A stretch of DNA of 64,000 nt, from NCBI GenBank assembly GCA_951217055.1, contig OX578279.1:42247610-42311609 (forward strand). Direction: 5' to 3'. The notes below the pieces were generated by a model, which worked only from the letters and a program-made list of their open reading frames with translations, made no database searches and had not been told where the DNA came from. The translations under genes and the position numbers were made by a program. Origin of the DNA: Gerris lacustris. Taxonomy: Eukaryota > Arthropoda > Insecta > Hemiptera > Gerridae. This document shows positions 43,049 to 56,639 of this stretch, one piece after another (the stretch's first letter is position 1; the number at the start of each line of letters is the position of its first letter).

Positions 43049-43900
43049 GGCCACCCTACACGATCAATCTGATTGTCAATCTGATTGAATCAATCAGATT
43101 GAAGTAGATTGACAATCCTGCCTTCAATCACAAGGGACCCTACACGTTCAATCAGATTGACAATCATTTTATAATATGTTTTGGCTAAAGTCAATTGTAC
43201 GGTGTCATTGCCATTGAATTTTATACTTCGATTTGGACATCTAGCTGGTCTATATGCAGCAGGGTTATTTTTCTTCAGAAAATGAGTGGAGCATAGCGAA
43301 GCGGCCGTTTAAAATTCTAGGGCAAAAAAAATAATTTCGTACTTTAATTCTGTAAACAGCACCGTAAAATTCACTTTTACCTATTTTTTTAATGTTTTAA
43401 TATTCAATTGCTTATAAATATGTACCTGAATAGAATTTATTAAATTCTTTTATACCTGCTTTGTGATTAATTTTATTTTTATACACTGATAATGTATAAT
43501 TTGCTTTTTAAAATTATCTTTCTCTAATCACTATCTTCTATCTTTACTAAATAAATTTCAAGTAAAAACATTTTTAAAAACAAGCTTTTATTCGTATTCT
43601 TCTTAGCAAACCCTTTCATTTGATACCCATATCATGGGCGTGCTTAAAAAAGGAGAGATGGCACGCAACGCACTTGACTGAAGAAAAGATTGATGAAGCC
43701 ACTACACGGTCAGTCAGATTGACAGAATCCCCCGCCACTCACAGAATCCCCCACCACCTCGCATGATTGAAGCTCGGATTTCAGAATATCTGGAAATCCG
43801 TCAATCACATTCATCAATCCATCAATCTTGCCCCTACACGTTCAATCAGATTGTCAATCCTACGTCAGATTGACAATCCGATTGATCGTGTAGGGTGGCC
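43049..43900 (+). mobile_element. PIF/Harbinger-type MITE, copy 1 of a palindrome
   Basis: Ends GGCCACCCTACACGATCAAT and its complement, 852 bp, flanked by TAA (43046-43048 and 43901-43903), the 3-bp duplication usual for Harbinger elements. The subterminal region is rich in short GATTGTCAATC/CAATCTGATTG motifs. No ORF. Confidence 0.88.
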
Positions 43901-43903
43901 TAA

Positions 43904-44797
43904 AGGCCACCCTACACGATCAATCGGATTGTCAATCTGACGTAGGATTGACAATCTGATTGAACGTGTAGGGGCAAGATTGATGGATTGATGAATGTGA
44001 TTGACGGATTTCCAGATATTCTGAAATCCGAGCTTCAATCATGTGGGGTGGTGGGGGATTCTATGAGTAGCGGGGGATTCTATGAGTAGCGGGGGATTCT
44101 GTCAATCTGACTGACCGTGTAGTGGCTTCATCAATCATTTCTTCAGTCCAGTGCGTCCATCATGGAGGAAACATCCTTCCTTAGGTCTCCCGACTCTCCT
44201 TTTTTAAGCACGCCCATGATATGGGCATCAAATGAAAGGGTTTGCTAAGAAGAATACGAATAAAAGCTTGTTTTTAAAAATGTTTTTACTTGAAATTTAT
44301 TTAGAAAGATAGAAGATAGTGATTAGAGAAAGATAATTTTAAAAAGCAAATTATACATTATCAGTGTATAAAAATAAAATTAATCACAAAGCAGGTATAA
44401 AAGAATTTAATAAATTCTATTCAGGTACATATTTATAAGCAATTGAATATTAAAACATTAAAAAAAATAGGTAAAAGTGCTGTTTGTACGCTGCTGTTTA
44501 CAGAATTAAAGTACGCATTTTTTTTTTTTTTTTGCCCTAGAATTTTAAACGGCCGCTTCGCTGTGCTCCACTCATTTTCTGAAGAAAAATAACCCTGCTG
44601 CATATAGACCAGCTAGATGTCCAAATCGAAGTATAAAATTCAATGGCAATGACACCGTACAATTCACTTTAGCCAAAAAATATTATAAAATGATTGTCAA
44701 TCTGATTGAATGTGTAGGGTCCCTTGTGATTGAAGGCAGGATTGTCAATCTACTTCAATCTGATTGATTCAATCAGATTGATCGTGTAGGGTGGCCT
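43904..44797 (-). mobile_element. PIF/Harbinger-type MITE, copy 2, inverted
   Basis: Nearly the exact reverse complement of copy 1 with small indels (for example an extra repeat of TCTATGAGTAGCGGGGGAT near 44060-44090 and a T-run at 44519-44534). Together the two form a palindrome of about 1.75 kb with a spacer of only TAA(A). Confidence 0.88.
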
Positions 44798-45685
44798 TTT
44801 CAGTTCCAAAATTCAGTCCGTGTTCGTACTGTAACATGTATATTACCATCTTTATGTCAGGTTACGTTTTACGTACTGTCGTTATTTATGATTACACATA
44901 TTTACCTCATGGACTTGTATTTCAGTGATTTGGATTTGTCTTCTATAATTTTTTTAATTGTTTTATAATGTTCGGACCACTGTAAGTTTTTCACTTTCGC
45001 CCTCGGGATATAAGAGTATAAGAAGAAAGGTTCTTTGAAATTATCTTCTTGAATTCGATACGAGAAATCATTTGTTTACTTTTATTTGATGATTACAGAA
45101 TGGAAAATCTTCGGAAGTGTGTGTCCAGTGACTAAAATAGTATTATATAAAGGTTTTTTTGCAAAGGGATTACTGTTTTTAAGGTGAGATAATTACTATT
45201 TTTGTTTGGATAGTTAAGGTCCCGCTTAATTCGAAACCACGTTATTTATCTTTTCTTTGGAGATAAAATGTATTTACCCCGCTGCCTTCATCAGGTTTTC
45301 CCACGACCACACCCCCTTTCTTTCTATTCACCAACTTCATTTTGGAACAGCTTCATAATACGGCTTCCAATCCCGCAACACACATACATTTTTATTCTAT
45401 TATTTATATTCTATTAACTTATCTCTATTGTGATTGTGTCAAAGGGACATAATCACTCTTAAAGGTAAAATGCCTTTGCAAGTTATTATATTTCCTTTGT
45501 TTTTTTAAAGGTTAAAGACGAAGGGGCATAATCTCTCTTCTATACCATCTAAATTTCGAAGTGTAATCTAGTCAAAACAGTATGTTGTTTTAATAGTATA
45601 TTTTTTATTTTTTGGTACTTGTTTTATTTTTTAAAGTAATTTGTGGAATTGAAATATGCTTTCACTTATTTTAAATTCTCTGTCA
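44798..45685. other. Intergenic DNA
   Basis: No gene or element ends recognised. Confidence 0.4.
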
Positions 45686-46857
45686 ATTAGTGTGGCTTCT
45701 TCGTAGACTGTACAGTCAATCTGTCGTGATGGAAGGCTGTCTGTGGAAAAAAATTTGAGCCTGTTTTTTTTTTGCGTGGATCGTCGCGTAATGGTAGTTG
45801 AATCGACGAGCTCAGTTTGAAACTTAACCTTTTACGTTCGTATGTGATGGTGATGGGTACCCCATCCTTCTGTAGTGCTTGCACTGGTTAGTAACACACC
45901 TGCTAGTGTAGCAGTAGAAGTCCTTTTGAGCATACACTTGTTTTCTGGCAAATTCCCGTCAAAGCTACTTCGTCGATTCGACTACCGTTTAGTAATACGT
46001 TTATAACGGAAGTTAATTGGCCGTCGAATGAGCCTATAGCCTGGGACAATGGGCCTGGGGTAAGGGGCAATAGGCCTAGGGTAATTGGCCTTGGACCAGT
46101 GGCCGATAATCTGGGGCCTGGAGCACTTAGCAAAGGGCCTGGGGCATGAATGTTCACTCAATTTCAGATTCTTCTGATCTTCCTACTAACTTATTTGTCA
46201 TCAAATGTTTGCATATCTCACTAAAAGATTTAATAATGAGTTCTTAATAGTTTTCTCTTTATTAAAGTGTAGTTTCAACCCAAAAATATATTTTCTGCAT
46301 ATGTTACCCGAATCAACGAAGGTTTAGTAATACCAGCCATCCAATTACCATTAGCATTCCAGGGTTAAGAGAACAGTAATTGTTGTTATGAACACTTTTG
46401 TCATATTTTCATTTAAGAGGGGATAAAATGGAAAAACAGAAAAAAATTGTTTTAGTTAAAAAAATATATTACTATTTTTGGTTCCGATATGTATGAAAAT
46501 TGGTATACGTTCTTTATTTGATGTCAGAAACAAGATTATGAAATCATTTGTGTACATTTTGTACTTTGGGTACCTACAAATGGTACCGGGGTATTGGAGA
46601 CTCATGAATCAACCGGCAAAGAAGAATAAGTGGAGTCAGAAAAATTATAAAAAATTGATCTACATATAAAACAGGGGGTAAAAAATTAATTTCTCCCCTC
46701 CGCCCTCCGGACGGTCCTGCAAAGTTGGAATTAAGCTTTTCTCATGTGCCTGTGCCCCAAGCAAGTCATGTAAAAAAAAAAGATACCTCGAATTTTGTCG
46801 CAGATAGCCTCTTATCATGGCAGATTGAATACTAATAGTATTATATATAATTTTTAA
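45686..46857. repeat. Rep-B-related repeats and a GGCCT minisatellite
   Basis: 45716-45780 and 46690-46840 resemble the 1925-2065 part of Rep-B. 46020-46150 carries diverged tandem copies of GGGCCTGGGG/TAGGCCTAGGG-like 12-25-bp units. Inverted copies of TCGTCGATTCGACTACCG lie at about 45800 and 45970. Confidence 0.55.
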
Positions 46858-46867
46858 TTTAAATAAA

Positions 46868-47110
46868 TTATAATTATCATTAACTGCGGGAGACATACAG
46901 AGAAAAATAGACCCCAGCACCGGGACTTTAACCACGGGCCTCCTATATATCCGTTGCAGGCGCTCTGACCAACTGAGCTATACTGGAGAAGGATGATAGG
47001 TCAGTTGGTCAGAGCACCTGTAACGGATATAAAGGAGGCCCATGGTTCAAGTCCCGGTGCTGGGTCTATTTTTCTCTGTATATCTCCCATAGTTCATGAT
47101 AATTATAATT
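46868..47110. repeat. Palindromic pair of tRNA-like sequences
   Basis: Two copies of the tRNA-like unit seen at 33217-33326, head to head: minus strand about 46988-46912 and plus strand about 46993-47064, each with the B-box-like GTTCAAGTCCCGG (degenerate in the minus copy). The outer flanks (ACAGAGAAAAATAGACCC and complement) extend the palindrome to about 120 bp per arm. Confidence 0.82.
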
Positions 47111-47765
47111 TGATTTAAATTAAAATTTAATCTGTCCATAGTAAGAATACTACCTAAAACTTAAAAATTGGATTTATAATTTTTAATTACAAAGCATTTT
47201 TTCCCTGTTTTTTCATTTTATCCCTAGTCCGGGCAAAAAAGGCAATTATACATACTCTTTCCAAACCTCTTTGTATGGCTTGATTAGGCCAAGTCTGACA
47301 CCGTTTAACTCTGTGATTTTATTTGGTTTTGGGGCGTTTTTCATTATTTGAACCCTATAACTTTTACACGTCAGACTGGAAAATCGGAAAAAGTTCTGCA
47401 TCAGACAGTATTAAAATGTTGACTTATAGGGTTCAAATAATGTATCTTGAGATAATCAGTTGGATATTAATCATTAATTAATATCCAGCTGATTTTCCGC
47501 ACAAATTTACTGTCCTTTATATGATTTTTTGCTTTTTAACGATCATTATTATCTAATTTATTTAATTCCCCCCTCCCTTTTTTAAATCTGTCAAAATTGT
47601 TTTGGTTTTATTCAAATAAAAGTATACATTTTACAATATTTAATGGAGGACCATCTTTCGACACCATTTAAATTTTTTAAAAATTGGATGAACACTAAAT
47701 AATTATTAAAAATATTTTTTTAAATTTATATTTTATTGTATGTGGAAGATAAACTAATGGTGTAG
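47111..47765. other. Intergenic DNA with two hairpins
   Basis: ATTATTTGAACCCTATA (about 47343) pairs with TATAGGGTTCAAATAAT (about 47424), and ATTAATATCCAGCTGAT faces ATCAGTTGGATATTAAT near 47455-47495. No gene. Confidence 0.5.
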
Positions 47766-48290
47766 AATCATACCCCGAGGCGAAATCGAGAAATGAATTT
47801 TAGCTTCAAATTTGGGGGCCGCAACCAGAGAGAAGGTAGGTTGTAGTCTGGCACCTTAATTTCTAGACCCCCCCCCCCCCCCACCCTTAATGGAGGTGCC
47901 GAGCCACCCCTGTCAAAAATGAATTCCTACCCCACTGGGCGCAACCCCTCAAAAACTCTGAAAACATTATTTCTCGAAAGCAGTTCTGACGTTTTTGATT
48001 AAAAATTCTAAAATGTAGTTCATTTAAATACGAATATAACGATATAAGCCGTTTTCCCGGGAAAAATCTAGTTCCTGATAAAATAGCTTAAAACGGGGAC
48101 GGAGTGAGCCCGGGTTCGATTCCCTGCCCAGGAGAAGTTATTTTTATGATACATTTATATGAAATGTTAATTAACAATAAAATGTTAATAATTAAATGTA
48201 CTTGCGAAAAATAATAAATGGAAAACACTGGGCTAAGTAATTATGAACTCGTATATGAGAAAGTTTGTCTGAGTTGTCTTGGACCGATTT
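47766..48290 (+). repeat. Rep-A copy d (5'-truncated)
   Basis: Runs from GAATCATACCCCGAGGCGAA to the TATGAGAAAGTTTGTCTGAG end, with the B-box at about 48112 and an internal C-run (47869-47882). Confidence 0.83.
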
Positions 48291-48349
48291 TTTATTAAGT
48301 TTTAAAATGGGAATTGTTGGAAATCAAGAATATCAAACTTGGGCTTATT

Positions 48350-48582
48350 GGTACTTCTTTAGATTGTTACTCCCCTATGTTGTTTTAGAATATTAATGAC
48401 TTTGACTAAATAACTATTAAGACAAAGGGATGTTTAGTCTAGTGTACTTTTGGACAAAGGAATATCACACTTGTTTTTATGAGGGGAGTAACAGTCTAGA
48501 GAAGAACATTTGGTATACCTTCTTTAGATTGTAACTCCCCTCTGTTTTTTTATAAGGGTAGTAACAATCTGAAGAAGTGCCG
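48350..48582. mobile_element. Composite MITE, second copy
   Basis: Same order of CTTCTTTAGATTGTTACTCC units and internal text as 31675-31913, with point differences. Confidence 0.82.
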
Positions 48583-49170
48583 GCATACTTTTTATGTATA
48601 AAAAAAAATTAGTACTAAACCATTAAATTTGTGAAATTTTAAAAAAGGAAGTAGTACAGAAAATAAACAGTACATGGGTTAGCCAAAAAAGGTTCTTCTT
48701 TGCATTAAACTGGCAGTGCCGCAACATCTAGTGTTAAAAAAACAAAAAGTTTTGATTTTTGGCATTAGATGTGTATAACATTGATAATTTCCCTTAGTCA
48801 TTAATTGTTAAGACAAAGGGATATTGTCACTTCTACATTTATAGAAGAGGGATGGTCTAAAAGTTATTTAAAAAAGGTTAAAAGGAACAGTTAAAAAAAA
48901 AGATAAAAGAGGACTAATAAAATAGTTGTGTTGGATATTACAGATTTACCAAGACAGATCTTTAAATCTAGCGAAGAAGAGGATTGACAGCTAGGGAAAC
49001 ATCCTTATTGTAGACCTTTTATAGAATCTATTTTAGACAGTGGCACCTCAATGCCACAGTTTTAAACTGGAGTATCAACCCTTTCAAGACAAAGATATAA
49101 AATATGTTAAAAATTAGAAGTAAATTAACAATAATTAAAAGGTATTTGACAGAATTGTCTGCAACAGACA

Positions 49171-49200
<30 letters not shown>
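48583..49200. other. Intergenic DNA
   Basis: No gene recognised; ends in an (AAT)n run at 49172-49200. Confidence 0.4.
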
Positions 49201-49203
<3 letters not shown>

Positions 49204-49211
49204 CTGGAGTT

Positions 49212-49270
49212 AATAACCGTCCTGTAATAACCCTGGCAGTTGATCGGGACTAAAACACAAAAGAAAAAAA
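49212..49270 (+). mobile_element. 59-bp retroposed SINE tail
   Basis: Contains CTGTAATAACCCTGGCAGTT and GATCGGGACTAAAACACAAA plus a short A-tail, and is flanked by an 11-bp direct repeat AATCTGGAGTT (49201-49211, 49271-49281). It is the 3' end of the SINE at 32951-33113. Confidence 0.85.
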
Positions 49271-49281
49271 AATCTGGAGTT

Positions 49282-50253
49282 GCTAATATTAATGAACTTG
49301 AACTCAGAAAGTGGATTCTACTTGTAATTTACCCGTACATAACAATGGTCTAGTATTATACAACCATTGCATCTGTACAGTAAAATTTAGTGGACCTTTT
49401 CTCTTTATTAGATAACTATTATAATTAAGTAACAATAAATACGCCAAGGTGCATACCCTGTTTAGTAAACCTTCTTTTGGTACTCTACTCCATAAGCAGG
49501 CTGACGGTGAGTACCTTGCTTAGTGAAAGGAACCTTAGTTCTTCAGTAGACAGAAGTGCTGAGCCAGATGTCCCCCCTCAGGAAAGTTCATTCTCTTCCT
49601 CACGACTTTTAACTAGGCCCCAAGCAGAAGTAGATGTCTATTTAGTCAACAGTGTGCAGTAGGAATGCCTGTCAAAAGATAACAAGATGGTATTTTGAGT
49701 GAAACCAGTGATCTGGTAAGATGTGCTTGTGCTTACATATAAAGAAATAAAAGGCTAACCAAAAAAAAAAAAAATCTTTCGTGTGTTTTATGTAATATTA
49801 TGTCTTCTACTCTTCTCAAATTAGTTATATACCTACATACATTGCTCACTTCTTCTATGGATGTAATGGTAGGTTAAGGGAGGAGCTAGGTGAAGAAAAT
49901 ATTCTAGATAAATACTCAGTAGAGATCCATTTTCTTAAGCCAAACGATGAAGTTGTACTGGAACTGTTATTGGATGAAGTACTTGATCTGAGAACTTATT
50001 TAGTTGACATAACTTGTGTCTTGTGTGTATTATAGTAGTAAATAATTTCAATTATATGCCTCCTTATCTCTTATATCAGATCATGTCCAAGCCAATAGTC
50101 AATTTATTTAATGTGCACAGTGAGAGAGAGAGAGAGAGTAATGAGACCGACAATTGATTTTTTACATTTAATGCAATGTTTATTATCTTTAGTATTTTTT
50201 TTTTTATTAATATTATCAAAAATATTATTTATGATATTTACTCATTAAAGAGT
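49282..50253. other. Intergenic DNA, unassigned
   Basis: 49440-49700 is somewhat GC-richer, with a 61-aa Ser-rich frame (49477-49662) that I cannot assign. A (GA)n run lies near 50121-50138. Confidence 0.35.
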
Positions 50254-50261
50254 ACGATCAT

Positions 50262-51572
50262 CAGGGTTGGAAAAAACCCGGGTTTTATGTAAAAAGCCCA
50301 ACCCACCTGGGTTTTTTAATAAAACCCGGGTTTTTCTGGGTTTTTATGGGTTATTTGGGTTTTTTAAAAAATGGTTATTTTTAACATAGTAAAATGTAAC
50401 AAATCTTATTAAAATGACAAATTGTGTCTAGCAAACCCTATAAATAAGCATATAAGTATTAGGTTTTTTCTACGAAATAATAATAATAAAAATCGGACCA
50501 AGACAACTCAGACAAACTTTTTCATATACGAGTCCATAATTACTTAGCCCATTTATTAGCTTATATAACTAGATTATTCCCAGGAAAACGGCTTATATCG
50601 TTAAATTCGTATTTAAATTGTCCACATTTTAGAATTTTTTTAATTAAAATCATCGGAACCGTTTTCGCGAAAAAATTTTTTTCACTTTTTTTGGGGGGGG
50701 GGATAGCACCCTCAAATTTGGAGCTAAATTTCATTTCTCGATTTCGCCTTGGGGTATGATTTTTCTGAACATGTATGCTAAACTTCGTCAAAATCGGCCA
50801 AGTACTTTAGGCTCCAGGCGTCTGCCCAGACAGACATTTTTTAAAAACTAAGTTTTTTTTGGACTCAGGGTACCTCAAAACGTGTAACACCATCAAAATC
50901 TGAAAATCCAATTTTTCGCGCCATCACAATACTTTCTCTTTATATGAGAAAGTAATAGTGTGTATTTATTTTAGTGCCTACATTTTATGTACATTACATT
51001 GTTATATCTATCTATATTATTATAAAAGTTTTGTAAACAAACAAGTTCATTGAGAGTGTCAAATTGTAAAAAGTTATGAAAGTTTAAATAATTACAGATT
51101 TCTATAAGGGAAGGTTCATGGCAGCGGCCGCTTTTCTGGGGTTGACGAGCGAAGCGAGTAGTGGGCGGAGCCCCCTAGTTTATATTATTTTATTTTAATA
51201 ATATTAAAGTAGTTTAATTTTTCAGTATAATACATATGTATACATTTACATTTTGATATAAATAAAAATTGCTTTTGCCCAAGAATAAAATAGAGAATTT
51301 TGGGAATAAACAGGATTGCAGAAGATTTAAGCCATACAAAGCTCAAAAATAATTTATAGTTATCATGGAATTAGGATATATGTGATATTCTGCATATTTT
51401 TTAGTCTCACAGCTCTTGCAATCACACAAGAATACTTGATATAAAAGAATAAAATATTTTTACTGTATATATTTTTTAAAAAACCCACAAAAAACCCGGG
51501 GAAATTAACATGGGTTTTTTTCATTTTACCCGGGTGGGTTTTTTAATATTCCCCACCCAGGTGCCAACCCTG
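50262..51572. mobile_element. hAT non-autonomous element, 1.3 kb
   Basis: Ends CAGGGTTGG and CCAACCCTG, with perfect 8-bp duplication ACGATCAT (50254-50261, 51573-51580). Subterminal AAACCCGGGTTTT-type palindromes are on both sides. A Rep-A copy (50492-50953) is nested inside. No transposase. Confidence 0.92.
50492..50953 (-). repeat. Rep-A copy e, nested in the hAT element
   Basis: Reverse orientation; from the GGTCC-AGACAACTCAGACAAACT end to CTTTCTCTTTATATGAGAAAG. It lacks the B-box portion (internal deletion between GCTTATATAACTAGATT and the body). Confidence 0.83.
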
Positions 51573-51580
51573 ACGATCAT

Positions 51581-53763
51581 ACCTCAATTCTTTCTTACCT
51601 TTTAGTGAAGAGGTGAGGGGAAGTTATTTATAAGAAAGAGCTCACAAATTTCATACCCTTGTAGCAAGTTATGTTTATCAAGTTTTTGAAATTTAAAAAT
51701 TGTGGTTCCATTTTAATCTTGTCAAAAGAATACAAATAATTTTGGTTCTGAATATCTTTATTACCATTGTATAATAGTCTTAAGACCTTCATCAAGGCTT
51801 GATTTAAGGATTTTTTATATTATTGTTAGGTACACCCATTGATTCTTTTCATTTGTAGTAGAATTCTGAATACTCCAGAGCACACCTTTTTACCATGAAC
51901 ATGATTTGACCAATAATACAGGAATTAAAATAAAATCATACTACAAATATTTTTGGTTCTTTTTTTAATGATTTTTTTAAACGTTTTCTTTTCTTTTTCT
52001 TTCTTTTTTTCTTTTTTATTTAATTATTACATTTTTTTTTTATTTATAAGTATATAATTCAATAATATAATTCATTGCAACCACAGTAAAAAGATAACAT
52101 TTAGAATATATTTTTCAAAAGAATATTCAAATGCCTATCTTATGTTTCAAATCAGGGAAATTTTGGCTGTTCTTCAATATTCTAATAATTTTGCCAAAGG
52201 CAACCACCGAAGTAATCTAACTTGTCTCTACATTACTTTTTTTGTATAAAACAAGAATGGTATTACAATCTCTTACGGCAAAAAATCCCTAAAACTGGAT
52301 AACAAGCCATTTCTAATGCTCATTTAGAAGCCAGGGATAAAGCAAAATCTAAAAAAGAACGGTTCGATAGGACCAATCAATAATCCCCGCCCATCAGAAC
52401 AATAAATCCCATTAACAATATTTACTTATAATAAAAAAATTTGCACATCTCTTTAAATTTTTTTAAGAACTTTTATCAAAAATCTATTGACAACTACCTT
52501 TATAAATATTTATTGAAACTTTAAAAAGAAAACACTGATATGGATCTAATAAAATTCAGTATTGCTTAGCATTCTTCATTATTTTTTTAACATTATGAAT
52601 TTACATAATATATTGCGATTATATGTAAATTTAGAGTTACTTCTCTAACATTTTTTTAATAATTATTTTAATTTTGTTTTAGGTAAATTTACCTACAAGC
52701 ACGTCCTATTAAAATATGGCAGTTATTGCAATTTAATATAATATAATATATTGTTTTTTACATGGTTGCTTTGACAAATAATGAGTCTTGTCTATACAAT
52801 TATACCAATTAACTTTTTACAAAATATTCATTGTTTAATAATTATCATAATAGCTTAGATACGTTTTATTTTAACACTTTGAGATCATTATTGACAAAGA
52901 GAAATTAATGCGCAAGTTTCTTTGTTTATTTTGTTTTAAATATATCAAATTTATCTTATTTTTAAAATTTTCATTTAATAAGTAACATCAACTTTTTTCC
53001 TCAAGTATTTTTACACAACAATTAAAATCGATAAGAGAGAAAAAATAAAAATTCACAAGGCATGCATACCATCTAAACATTCAGTATCTAAAATCTATCA
53101 TAGTTTCTTAGATTATAATTATTATTTGTCTTAACGTACACACAAACAATCACTCATTCAAAAAACTACATAAATTACAATAGTAACACCATTATTTGTT
53201 TTGTTTTTTTTACATTCACAGATCCTACAAAAGTGACTTTTAATAACAAATTAAATATAATTACCAAGAGAAAATATAATAAGAATAAAATAGCATTTGT
53301 ACATTAATTTTGGTGGTTTTTTTTTTTTTTTTTTTCTTATCAACGCTACAAAATAACACTTTTTAAAATCTAAAATTAACACTATTGAAATACTTAATTT
53401 TTTTGTATAAAATAATCATAACATCACATAACAAAGCTTTTTTTTTAAATTTCTAATGTTTTCTAAAAACTTTTTTTTTTTTTAATATAAAGTACCTATA
53501 ATATACAGTTTAGTTTTTTTCCTGTAGGATGCCACTCCTAACTTTTTTTAATGTATACACGACAATTCTATTCATATTTTACTTTATTTTTGTATATCAC
53601 CTAAACATGACTTCATTTTTGTTATTAGTAATAAACTTGTTATTTCTACTGAGATTTTTTTTGGAATTTATGAATTGAAAATAAAAATACCTAAAGGGTA
53701 AAATTGATCATTTCAATAGAAAAAAGCAAATAATTCAATGCTGAATACTTTCGACCTTTTTGT

Positions 53764-53855
<92 letters not shown>

Positions 53856-56639
53856 CTTAACTACTTTTTCTTACAATATTCGCTAATTTTTTACTGTAAA
53901 AACTAATCAATTTTACTCTAAGAAGTTTATTTGCTCTGTGAAATAAATTTTAACTTAACTTTGGTAGGGAACTTATTTTAATCTGAGTCGAAATCAAATC
54001 GACATACAAATTAAAATATATTTATCGGCTTTCATAATAGATAATTCTTTGGGACTTAAAGATAATTGGTTTGTTTATTATATATTCCAAAGTGAAAGTG
54101 GCATCAACTTAGTAAGATATATATGACATTTTTTAAATTTTAACCAATTTACTTATTTCATGCACATTATTTAAAAAATACAACTTTTTTAAACTTTGAT
54201 ATTGCATCCACTTATTGTTAATAGTTGAAGGTTTTTCAAATATTATAAAATATTTTAGATTTATGTTAAAAGATGTGATCGTCACTTTTTCTTTACCTTA
54301 AAAAACAAACTATTGTACATTTTATTTTAAATAGTTTTTTTTCCAACCTTTAATTTTTTTGGTAGATGTGACGAGATAGTGGCCGAATGAAATTTGCTTA
54401 TTACTATTATTTTATGTGAACACCAAGAATGAAAAAAAAAAAAAATATTTATATACAATAAAATTACAATTATTATTGGTGTTAGATACAGCATGGTATT
54501 TTTTTTTTTTTTTTTTTTTTTTACTAAATAAACTGGCCTCTTACAAAAAAAGGCACTTGTGAAATAAATAAATATTTTCAATTATTACAAGTTTTATTTT
54601 GTAATTGAGAACTTCGTGCCCTTAAAACATAAATGCCCATTATTTATTAGAATCACATTGTTTAGTTTATTTTATACATTTTTGATAAAAAGAGGCCATC
54701 ATATTGGTCATTTAAGTTCTCAATCAGATATTATATATTCATTTGGATTGTATCCAAAATGTTTTATGTTTTTGGATGGCTTTGACTTTGATAATATCTC
54801 TTGTGCAAATTTCTCACAGTGTAAGACTCTGTTTTGCCATCAAATATAAATAATAATTCTTCTTTGAAACTAAAACAAACAAAAAATTAAAACAAAATTA
54901 TAGTTTACATAAAATAGATATTACGTACAATGAAATCATTGCTCTAGGTAGCTGTGCCTTAAGCAGCTTTAATGTTTGAAAAATAAAGAGAATCAGTTAT
55001 ACATTTATATCAGAGTTTTGCACAAGATATTTTCTGATTTTATAAATATATTCAAGTTTACAAACAACTTTAATTAAAACATAATTTACTTATTATAAGA
55101 AAAAATAATCATATTTTTATTTCAATATGATTGAATTTCACAATACTATTTTTTTTTTCTCTCTTTTTTTTGTAAATATCTTTAAAAAAATTGTCTGTAA
55201 ACTTTTTAAATAAATAAATTATAATATATATAACTCATTAACACAAATAAATTGATTAATAATAAATAAATTAAAATATAATAACAATAATAAAGTTAAT
55301 TATAAATGATATTAAATAAGTTAATATAAATTCTATTTTAGTAAATTTCTAAAGGTTTATTTTAATTAGCTTTTTTTATACACATTTTATTTTCTTCCTC
55401 TTTAATGTAAAGTAAAAAAAATTATTTCATCTCCATCTTTAATATTTATTGAAAATAAATAAATAAATTCTTAAGCTATAAAGAAGAAATAAAAATAATA
55501 ATAATTGGAAATAGAGAAGATTCATTTCATTCTACAATTTTGTATATTATTTCTTATGATTTCATAAATGAATGGTTGTCGCTCAGAAAATATTTTAATG
55601 TTTAGTATGAAAGACTATAGGTTTTTTTTACTTTTCATAGATTTATTTTCATTTTTTTAATTGATAATAATACAAAATAAAAATCTTAAGATTAAAAGTT
55701 AAAAGAAAAACTAAAATAAATTAAAATCAATAAATAATGTTTTTAAAATAGTTTTAGATTGGTTTTGGAGGTAATTTATTTAATTTTTTACAAAATATAA
55801 TTTTCATTTTTTTATTAGTAGATTCAAAATAATTGTATATTTTATGATTTTTGTTTTCTTAATAATAATTGACCTATTGATTTTTTTTATTTTTAGAAAA
55901 ATGACAAATTAGAGAAAATTAAGGAAAACAAAAAATTCAAATCTTCTTTTAGAATATTTAAGGTTTGTAACATTGAATATTTTAAGAAAGGAGGGAAGAG
56001 GGTTTTAACAAACTTTATAAATTATTTTAGACATATTATGCTGTCGTGATATTTTTTTAAAAAAATATGGCAAATGTTTGAACTGAATAAAAGTTACACT
56101 GTGAAAATGTTTATTGTCAAACCTCACCAAATGTTTAAACAGATAATTTCCTCACTTTACCAAATTCACTAATTAATAATTAAAGTGCTTAAAACAATTC
56201 TTAATTACTCTTTTACTACTTATAGTAGTGAATTGCTTTTCTCCCATCCTATAGACATGGCCAAATCTGCTAAGCTATGTTCTCCCTATGTAATTTCAGG
56301 TCTCTTTGTTTGGTTTCCTTTGAGACATCAGTGTTAAAATCGTTTTGGTCCTCATTATTTTTTAAATAACCTTTCTTGATAAACGGTGTTACACAGAATT
56401 GTAACTTTTTTAAAAAACTTTAAAATTTCACTACTTAATTCCTTATTCAATATATTTATAGTTTTAGTTTTGTCCTCTTGGTGTTGAAGAATGTATTTTT
56501 TTGAAAACACGAATATGAATTCTTTGTAACGGTCAAATTTCTTAAAAGACATTAGATTGTTTCACTTTCTAACTTTTTTCAATTTTCAAAGCACAATATT
56601 TCTTTAAGAAATCATATTATTTAGTCTTAGGCCTCATTC
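51581..56639. other. AT-rich gene-poor region downstream of DOR
   Basis: About 5 kb of A/T-rich DNA with few recognisable elements. It includes an 80-bp (TA)n at 53769-53848 and several poly(T)/poly(A) runs. It could include the DOR 3' UTR, but no boundary can be set from sequence. Confidence 0.45.
53769..53848. repeat. (TA)40 microsatellite
   Basis: Uninterrupted TA dinucleotide array. Confidence 0.95.

Noticed and set aside
49477..49662. 61-aa Ser-rich frame in GC-richer DNA
   Set aside because: No splice context or recognisable domain; left as unassigned.
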